In this document: piece after piece, positions 1-5,306 of the stretch
How positions within the stretch are numbered: the stretch's first letter is position 1
How the letters are laid out: every line of letters begins with the position of its first letter
Assembly (NCBI GenBank): GCA_024641445.1
Contig: JAHEDA010000183.1
Span: forward strand, 1-5,306
DNA length: 5,306 nt
DNA from: Gammaproteobacteria bacterium
GTDB taxonomy: Bacteria > Pseudomonadota > Gammaproteobacteria > UBA6429 > Thiohalophilaceae
Reading direction: 5' to 3'
Position numbers and translations under genes: made by a program
Notes under the pieces: generated by a model
The model's input: only the letters and a program-made list of their open reading frames with translations
What the model was told of the DNA's origin: nothing
Database searches by the model: none

Positions 1-22
1 TCATAGGCGGATCATAACATTT

Positions 23-42
23 CTACGCCCAGCGGGCAGTAG
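23..42 (-). other. Imperfect hairpin just downstream of yhdP
   Basis: CTAC-GCCC (23-30) can pair with GGGC (34-37) and GTAG (39-42) around a three-base loop, with one bulged base at 38. It starts three bases after the yhdP stop codon in the direction of transcription. The sequence that follows on the minus strand is AAATGTTATG, with no U-tract, so it does not look like a canonical rho-independent terminator. It may instead be a 3'-end stabilising or processing stem within a longer operon, or chance. The rest of 1-44 shows no gene start that I can support: the ATGs at 18-20 and 13-15 on the minus strand meet stops within a few codons. Confidence 0.4.
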
Positions 43-44
43 GC

Positions 45-3000
45 CTATTTACCTGTGGCGGGCTCCGAGCCCTCCTTTGCATCTTTGATCGGGACAATCT
101 CGGGTTTGGCCCAGGTACCACCAATGTGATAGTGATTGGAGATGCTTTGATCTACATCCTTACCAATCAATTTATTAATCAAATAGGCCACAAGACCCAC
201 CTGTGTCCCTCCAGTGAGCAGACCGATCGTTACCAGGGTATCGGATATTTTCGGGACCACGATGACTTCCTGATCAAAATCCTCCGCCGCCAGCCCCATA
301 CGCCCCTTGATTCCCACACTCGCAATTGGGCTTGTCAGCACCAGATTATCCGTTCTGGCATCGCCCTTTTGAATCGAAAAATCACCCGTGATCGTGTTAA
401 AGGAGAATCCGCTGCCGAAGATATCCGAAAAGTCCAGTGTCAGCCGCCGCGGCAGGTCAGCCAGACTCAATAGCCCAAACAGTTTCCCTACACCCGGGTC
501 CACCTCGACGATAGAGCCATTTTTGATCTCAAAGTGAAAATTGCCATCAAGCCTGGAAAACTCAAAATCCGTCGGGGGCGCATTCCATTTCAGATTGAAG
601 TTGGCGTTTGCATCCCCCTTGTGGATGATCGCGGCATATTTCAACGCCGTCAGGGCACCACCTAAATCTGTCGAGGTGACCGAGCCCTCAAATTCGGTCT
701 TGTGCCGGCCAAAAGAATACGTCCAATTACCATGCCCCTGGAGTTGGTAATTATCTGTACGCAACTTCATCTCATCGACATGGAGCCCATTCACGGTCCG
801 GCTGGTCTTAAATTGGAGCCGCCCCAGAGGAACATCTGCGTAACGAAAGTGTTCGATTGCCCCACTCACCAGCGGAAAAGACGTTGGCAACGCCGTCTCG
901 TGTGCAATTACCTTCTTCTTGGCTGGATCTGTCTCCTTTTGTTTCTCCTCTATCCCAAGATAGTCAAGGGCAAGATCAATCGGTAGCGCGAAGGGTGTTG
1001 ATTTTGAATCTTTCTTTCCGGCAAGGGCATCGCTCCAGGCCGACGCATCAATATCCGTCAGCACACCCGACACACGCATCACGTCCGTATCCGGCAAGAG
1101 TGCCGAGCTTGTAGAAAACCGCAAATGCCCACGTTGCAGCTCTGTCTTGTCGTTGCTGGATTTCAACAACAAGCGGCTCTTGAAGATGTTGCCGTACTGG
1201 ATATCAAGCATCGTCTTTGAGTTGGGCAAAAACCCAACACCGAGAGAGAAATCCATCAATCGCTCACGCCCCTTACCCACCGGGGCAGGCAGGTCCACAC
1301 TGACATTATCCAGACTTGAGTAGAGACCCAGTGTAGTTGGGACATCAACCGCATTGATACGATAGCCGGGTGTCAGCATGATGTTTAGCGGTGTAACGCC
1401 CTTTATTTTATCCAGCAGCGGCAGGTCAAAGCGTTGCTGTAACTGCCCCGTATCCAATTCACTCTGCGCCGAGATATGCAAAATATTTTTTTCATCTAGA
1501 TGGCTCGTAAATATTGCGAAGGTGGCAGGTCGCCCCATGAGTTGAGCCTGAATATTATCGGCCCGCTCCCCCACCTGTGAGAAACTTACTTGGCCCTTCG
1601 CATCACGCACATCAACAGCACCTTGGAGAACACTCAGGCCTGCACCCTGCAGGTCAATCTTGCCATCATATTCAAGCGGGTGCTGCTGAGAAATAGACGC
1701 GTCCAGTGGAATAACCGCCCGAAGGTGTGTCGTCACACCGCCATAAAACACACTTGTCTCATACAATGAGCGAGCCCCTTCGGCGATTCTACTATCAACC
1801 AGAAAGTGAACGGCATCACGCGTGCTACTATCAATCACGCCAGTTACACGCAGCAATGGCGTAGAAAATTCATCGATATCAATCGCAAGGTCTCGCACGG
1901 CACTGCCAAGCAATTGCGCCTCAGTGACATGGAGAGACATCCCCAGACCAGTAAAGCTGGCGTCCACTTTTGCATGCGTAACACCCGGCCAGTCGTGGAG
2001 ATAGTCGAAGGCAACATCATTCCCCTCGAATTGGACCATGAAACTTCCGGCATTTTGACTAAAGGGGAAGTCACTCAATCGCCCATTGAAGACCACAACA
2101 CCCTGCTTGACATCACCACCAATAATATTTTCATCGATCCATTTTATCAGTCCCTGTGACATTATCCCGGCAGGGAGATAGTTGGGAACACGTGAGACAT
2201 CCAGATTATCCACGCGAACCTGCAAATCCATATAGGGTGATCCCTTCGATGCAGGAATCCACAGCGCAAGATGTGCCCTCAGCCCGGCATCAGGGTTACT
2301 CATGCGAAGATGTTGCGTCTGGAACGCAATCATCTGACTCGTCACCAACCAATCAACACGACCCGAGAGATGTGTCCAGTCGATGGAACGGCGAAACAGA
2401 GAGGAGAACTTTAGACTCGTATCACGGCTATCGAGTAAGAGTGTTCCACCACTCTGATTTGCCCAGAGGCTGCCCGAAAGATTTGAGACCCCAGGATTTT
2501 TATCAACCGGATTCACTGCAAGCTGCTCAAGCCTGGCAGTAAGTGCATAGTCATGCACACCCTCTGGTGCAAGAATCATATGAAGATTCAGCTCACTGAC
2601 ACGCCCCCTTGGCGCGTACTCTGCCAGCGTCCTCTCGAGCTTCTGATTTGGTAATCTAAGCTTATTGGCCAGAGTGATCCACTTATCGATCTCAACCTGG
2701 GCCGCAAAGACATCGAGATGATGAGCGTCGGCCTGCATGGAATCCTGCACCATAAAACTGGAGAGGGGCAGTGTTGCGTCCGCAAACCCGACCGAGAAAT
2801 TGGCGACCTGCATCGCCCAACCATGGTCCTGATTCAACCAACGTACGGCACCACTTAGTTGTGACAGTGAAGCTGGAGATTTCTTTCCGGGCAAGCCGAG
2901 AGTCACTTTGGAGATGGCAAACAAACTTGATATATCGGTTAATCTTCCCTGGCTCCAGCCCGCCCAAAGTTGCACGTCTGCATCGGCCTTGCGCAAGGTA

Positions 3001-3791
3001 TAGTCCTGAAATGCCGGGCGCAGGCCGATCAAATCCAGCTGTGCGCCCTGGACTTCAACATTAAATCTTGCGTCCCAGTCCTTTGGTTCAAGCATATCGC
3101 CATTGATATCCATGGCAAAGCCTAACAACATGGCCCATTCATTTGGAGTTTCGGTACGACCGGTTATCTGATGGCGATTACCACTGTTGCGGAGCTTGAG
3201 TTCGAGATCGCTGATATTAAAAGGTTTGATCTGGCCTTTCTGATCCAACCAATGCAGGGATGCGTCTTCGATAAGAATATCCGTGGAATTAAAGAACCAC
3301 TGTGCCAACTTCTTTTCTGCCGCATGCGTCGTATCCGCCCCATCGCCTTGCTTGAGCTCCGGGAGGGTAAATCCTTGCAGCAAAAAACGACCCTCCTTAT
3401 CACGACCAACATCAATATCGACACCGCTAAGGGTTACCCTTGCAATCGCCAGACGCCAGTGTACGAGGGAACGCATTATCGCAAGACCAAGCTTGACCTC
3501 GCCTACATGAAATATCTCTACCTTGCTTATTGGATCGAGTACGCTTACGGACTTGAATATGGCCGTCGGGGTTAACCCCTGCATCCGCACATCAATGCGT
3601 TCAATACTGAGAGGTGCCTTAATGACAGTCCCAGCCTGCTGCTCAATTTCACGCAGGTAGGGTCCGAGATCAGGCTGTATCGTACGTAACAAAGACAGGA
3701 TCACCGCCAGCAATACAATACTCACTGCCGTGACGTAGACAAAAAGGCGACTCAATCCGCGCCATAATCTGGATAACCACTGTTTATACAC
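45..3791 (-). CDS. yhdP: YhdP-family AsmA-like protein, phospholipid transport across the periplasm
   Basis: This complete 1248-residue protein is close in length to E. coli YhdP (about 1266). YhdP, TamB and YdbH are AsmA-like proteins, anchored in the inner membrane, that act partly redundantly in phospholipid transport to the outer membrane. Basic residues (K3, R8, R11, R15) precede one hydrophobic segment at about 16-35, giving an N-in anchor with the rest periplasmic. The remainder is long alternating beta-strand sequence with no enzyme motif, as expected for a repeating beta-groove bridge. Family-like landmarks are the W-I-D-E-N-I-I-G-G to DFPF region (about 548-578) and VDLPAPVGK (about 833-841). 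The AsmA-like C-terminal domain includes KLFGLLSL (from 1103), DLPRRLTLDFSDIFG (1112-1126) and a hydrophobic stretch at 1186-1210, followed by a short polar tail. A charged, lysine/glutamate-rich linker sits at about 948-966. The start is GTG at 3791: no earlier in-frame ATG, GTG or TTG lies in the gap, and AGGA is placed 9 bases upstream. The stop is TAG. The family call is secure; the transport role is inferred from E. coli homologues. Confidence 0.95.
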   Translation of the reverse strand: MYKQWLSRLWRGLSRLFVYVTAVSIVLLAVILSLLRTIQPDLGPYLREIEQQAGTVIKAPLSIERIDVRMQGLTPTAIFKSVSVLDPISKVEIFHVGEVKLGLAIMRSLVHWRLAIARVTLSGVDIDVGRDKEGRFLLQGFTLPELKQGDGADTTHAAEKKLAQWFFNSTDILIEDASLHWLDQKGQIKPFNISDLELKLRNSGNRHQITGRTETPNEWAMLLGFAMDINGDMLEPKDWDARFNVEVQGAQLDLIGLRPAFQDYTLRKADADVQLWAGWSQGRLTDISSLFAISKVTLGLPGKKSPASLSQLSGAVRWLNQDHGWAMQVANFSVGFADATLPLSSFMVQDSMQADAHHLDVFAAQVEIDKWITLANKLRLPNQKLERTLAEYAPRGRVSELNLHMILAPEGVHDYALTARLEQLAVNPVDKNPGVSNLSGSLWANQSGGTLLLDSRDTSLKFSSLFRRSIDWTHLSGRVDWLVTSQMIAFQTQHLRMSNPDAGLRAHLALWIPASKGSPYMDLQVRVDNLDVSRVPNYLPAGIMSQGLIKWIDENIIGGDVKQGVVVFNGRLSDFPFSQNAGSFMVQFEGNDVAFDYLHDWPGVTHAKVDASFTGLGMSLHVTEAQLLGSAVRDLAIDIDEFSTPLLRVTGVIDSSTRDAVHFLVDSRIAEGARSLYETSVFYGGVTTHLRAVIPLDASISQQHPLEYDGKIDLQGAGLSVLQGAVDVRDAKGQVSFSQVGERADNIQAQLMGRPATFAIFTSHLDEKNILHISAQSELDTGQLQQRFDLPLLDKIKGVTPLNIMLTPGYRINAVDVPTTLGLYSSLDNVSVDLPAPVGKGRERLMDFSLGVGFLPNSKTMLDIQYGNIFKSRLLLKSSNDKTELQRGHLRFSTSSALLPDTDVMRVSGVLTDIDASAWSDALAGKKDSKSTPFALPIDLALDYLGIEEKQKETDPAKKKVIAHETALPTSFPLVSGAIEHFRYADVPLGRLQFKTSRTVNGLHVDEMKLRTDNYQLQGHGNWTYSFGRHKTEFEGSVTSTDLGGALTALKYAAIIHKGDANANFNLKWNAPPTDFEFSRLDGNFHFEIKNGSIVEVDPGVGKLFGLLSLADLPRRLTLDFSDIFGSGFSFNTITGDFSIQKGDARTDNLVLTSPIASVGIKGRMGLAAEDFDQEVIVVPKISDTLVTIGLLTGGTQVGLVAYLINKLIGKDVDQSISNHYHIGGTWAKPEIVPIKDAKEGSEPATGK

Positions 3792-3800
3792 GGACTGGCA

Positions 3801-3804
3801 TCCT
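3801..3804 (-). promoter_or_regulatory. Ribosome binding site of yhdP
   Basis: On the minus strand an AGGA core lies nine bases before the GTG at 3789-3791, a normal spacing. This supports GTG as the yhdP start. A second AGGA at 3807-3810 lies 15 bases from the GTG, too far for it, but five bases before an out-of-frame ATG at 3799-3801. Confidence 0.6.
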
Positions 3805-3809
3805 GTTCC

Positions 3810-3829
3810 TACCTGTATCCATACAGGTA
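3810..3829. repeat. Perfect inverted repeat in the rng-yhdP gap
   Basis: The half-sites TACCTGTAT and ATACAGGTA are exact reverse complements over 9 bp with a 2-base spacer. The repeat begins at the base right after the rng TAA stop and fills the first 20 of the 38 intercistronic bases. As RNA it could form an 8-bp stem with a four-base loop (UGGA on the minus strand); as DNA it has the symmetry of a dimeric-regulator site. There is no T-run after it, so it is not a standard intrinsic terminator for rng. The repeat is seen directly; any role is inference. Confidence 0.85.
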
Positions 3830-5306
3830 TTACATAAGCACAACATCAAATTGTTCCTGAGTATATTCCGCTTCTACCTGAAACTTAATCGGCTTGCCGA
3901 TAAATTCTTCAAGCTCTGCCACACTGGTCGATTCTTCGTCCAGCAACATATCGACTACGGGTTGTGCCGCCAGCACCAATAACTGCTGGGCATCAAACTG
4001 GCGCGCCTCGCGCATAATCTCACGGAAGATATCAAAACAGACAGTTTCAGCCGTCATTAATGAGCCACGCCCCTTACAGGTCGGACACGGTTCGCACAGA
4101 ACATGCTCAAGGCTCTCGCGCGTACGCTTGCGGGTCATTTCTACCAGACCAAGTGTTGAGACCTCGCTAATGTGCGTCTTGGCGTGATCGCGTTCGAGGT
4201 TCTTTTCCAGCGCCCTGATAACCTGGCGCCGATGCTCGGGGTCCGCCATATCAATAAAGTCAATTATGATGATCCCACCAAGATTGCGCAGGCGTAGTTG
4301 CCGTACTATCGACTGAGTGGCTTCAAGGTTGGTCTTGAAAATGGTCTCTTCCAGATTGCGATGACCTACGAAGGCGCCGGTGTTGACGTCGATGGTCGTC
4401 ATTGCCTCAGTCTGATCGATAATCAGATAGCCACCCGACTTTAACTGAACCTTGCGCTCCAGTGCCTTGCGTATCTCGTCTTCGACACCATACAGGTCAA
4501 AGATTGGTCTTTCCCCCGGATAGTGTTCGACTCGCTCCGCCAGTGCCGGAATAAACTTGGTGACAAATTTCTTTACCTTGTCATAGGTCTCGCGCGAGTC
4601 GATGCGAATTTTTTCAATTGAGCTATTACCCAGGTCACGCATGGTACGCATCGCCAGTGCAAGGTCTTCATGGATCAAGCTGGCCCCTGCCGTACCGCTA
4701 CTACGCTCCTTGAGATTCAGCCACATTTTTTGCAGGAACTGCATATCGCTATGCAGGGCGTCATCGCTCACACCCTCGGCAACGGTACGAATTATATATC
4801 CACCGGGATCAAACTCGGATGCGTGTTGCAGGATGACCCCCTTAAGGCGCTGACGCTCGGCCTCGTCCTCAATCTTTTGCGACACACCAATGTGATCAGC
4901 CCCCGGCATATACACCAGATAACGTGCGGGGATAGAGATCTGTGTCGTCAGGCGTGCCCCCTTACTGCCCATCGGGTCCTTGACCACCTGTACCACTACG
5001 TCATCACCCTCGTGCAGCGAGCGCAGTACCTCATTTAAATCCCGTGCGACGCCATTACCATTGCCCCCCGCCGGTTCCCGTGCATCCGCAGGCGCAATCA
5101 CGTCCGAGGCATGTAGAAAGGCGGTACGCTCCAATCCCACCTCCACAAAGGCGGCCTGCATCCCTGGCAGGACACGCTTTATCGTACCCTTATAGACATT
5201 CCCCACCAGTCCACGACGACGCGCACGCTCAATATGTACCTCTTGCAACACACCATTCTCGACAAAGGCAACACGAGTCTCCTGAGGTGTAACATTGATG
5301 AGTATC
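3830..5306 (-). CDS. rng: Ribonuclease G (5' partial, runs off the right edge)
   Basis: RNase G is a cytoplasmic single-strand-specific endoribonuclease of the RNase E/G family; in E. coli it matures the 5' end of 16S rRNA and helps degrade some mRNAs. The visible 491 residues begin ILINVTPQETRVAF, which aligns with E. coli RNase G from about residue 5, so only about four or five N-terminal codons are missing (E. coli length 489). In visible numbering, an S1 RNA-binding domain lies at about 34-125. The 5'-monophosphate sensor pair Arg173-Thr174 (IIRTVAEG) is present. The DNase I-like catalytic part holds the metal-binding Asp306 (TTIDVNTG) and Asp349 (IIIIDFID), spaced 43 residues apart as in RNase E Asp303/Asp346. 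The Zn-link cysteines are Cys407 and Cys410 (CPTC). The C-terminus (EQFDVVLM, then TAA) matches E. coli RNase G, and no RNase E-type degradosome scaffold follows. All key residues are intact, so it should be active. An internal GTG at 5251 is not the start, because conserved sequence continues upstream of it in frame. yhdP follows 38 bases downstream. Confidence 0.97.
   Translation of the reverse strand, partial: ILINVTPQETRVAFVENGVLQEVHIERARRRGLVGNVYKGTIKRVLPGMQAAFVEVGLERTAFLHASDVIAPADAREPAGGNGNGVARDLNEVLRSLHEGDDVVVQVVKDPMGSKGARLTTQISIPARYLVYMPGADHIGVSQKIEDEAERQRLKGVILQHASEFDPGGYIIRTVAEGVSDDALHSDMQFLQKMWLNLKERSSGTAGASLIHEDLALAMRTMRDLGNSSIEKIRIDSRETYDKVKKFVTKFIPALAERVEHYPGERPIFDLYGVEDEIRKALERKVQLKSGGYLIIDQTEAMTTIDVNTGAFVGHRNLEETIFKTNLEATQSIVRQLRLRNLGGIIIIDFIDMADPEHRRQVIRALEKNLERDHAKTHISEVSTLGLVEMTRKRTRESLEHVLCEPCPTCKGRGSLMTAETVCFDIFREIMREARQFDAQQLLVLAAQPVVDMLLDEESTSVAELEEFIGKPIKFQVEAEYTQEQFDVVLM

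Noticed and set aside
126..473. Open frame of 115 codons on the + strand opposite the C-terminal part of yhdP
   Set aside because: It is antisense to the conserved AsmA-like C-terminal domain, with low-complexity translation and no supporting ribosome binding site or family match.
1844..2074. Minus-strand open frame inside yhdP in another frame (similar cases at 2588-2824, 2692-2967 and 3164-3424)
   Set aside because: These alternate-frame overlaps within yhdP are short, arginine/serine-rich and lack independent translation signals. The yhdP frame is uninterrupted across them, so they do not indicate a frameshift.
3171..3575. Open frame of 134 codons on the + strand opposite the N-terminal part of yhdP
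   Set aside because: It lies wholly antisense to a conserved gene, its predicted protein has no recognisable family pattern, and it is best explained as a shadow of yhdP coding sequence.
3810..3829. Resemblance of the inverted repeat to a LexA (SOS) box
   Set aside because: The CTG and CAG arms are separated by 8 bases, while the E. coli-type LexA box needs CTG-N10-CAG. The location between two operon genes with no SOS role also argues against it.
3792..3870. A sigma-70 type promoter for yhdP in the end of rng and the gap
   Set aside because: TTG-starting and TAT-like hexamers occur, but none of the pairs I tried combines a good match with 16-18 base spacing.
4670..5038. Open frame of 122 codons on the + strand opposite rng
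   Set aside because: It is antisense to the strongly conserved RNase G reading frame; its codons mirror that constraint and its product resembles nothing I recognise.
5249..5251. GTG as the start of ribonuclease G
   Set aside because: The frame stays open upstream to the window edge, and those 18 codons encode the conserved RNase G N-terminus (NVTPQETRVAF), so the true start lies just outside the window.

Overview
The window carries two genes read from the minus strand, head to tail. The first in transcription order is rng (ribonuclease G), at the right-hand side, with its first few codons cut off by the window edge. The second is yhdP, a very large AsmA-like inner-membrane/periplasmic protein. 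Together they fill about 98% of the sequence. The pair rng-yhdP is a conserved gammaproteobacterial neighbourhood (in E. coli: mreBCD, yhdE/maf, rng, yhdP, tldD). The gene order, the close match of the RNase G sequence to the enterobacterial family, and the presence of a full-length YhdP suggest a gammaproteobacterium of moderate GC content. No finer placement is justified from these two genes.

Layout on the + strand coordinates: 1-44 is a short stretch downstream of yhdP with an imperfect hairpin and no identifiable gene start. 45-3791 (minus) is yhdP, complete, with a GTG start and TAG stop. 3792-3829 is a 38-base intercistronic gap. It opens with a perfect 9-bp inverted repeat directly after the rng stop codon and ends with the yhdP ribosome binding site. 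3830-5306 (minus) is rng, 5' partial.

Functionally, RNase G is a cytoplasmic endoribonuclease for 16S rRNA 5'-end maturation and mRNA turnover. YhdP is one of the AsmA-like proteins implicated in moving phospholipid between inner and outer membrane. No shared pathway is evident; they are probably co-transcribed because they are adjacent on the same strand with a short gap.

This is a core-genome region. I saw no mobile element, CRISPR array, RNA gene or defence/biosynthetic cassette, and no new system. The only structure not explained by the two proteins is in the intercistronic gap (inverted repeat, and an out-of-frame ATG minicistron overlapping the yhdP start) and a small hairpin after yhdP.
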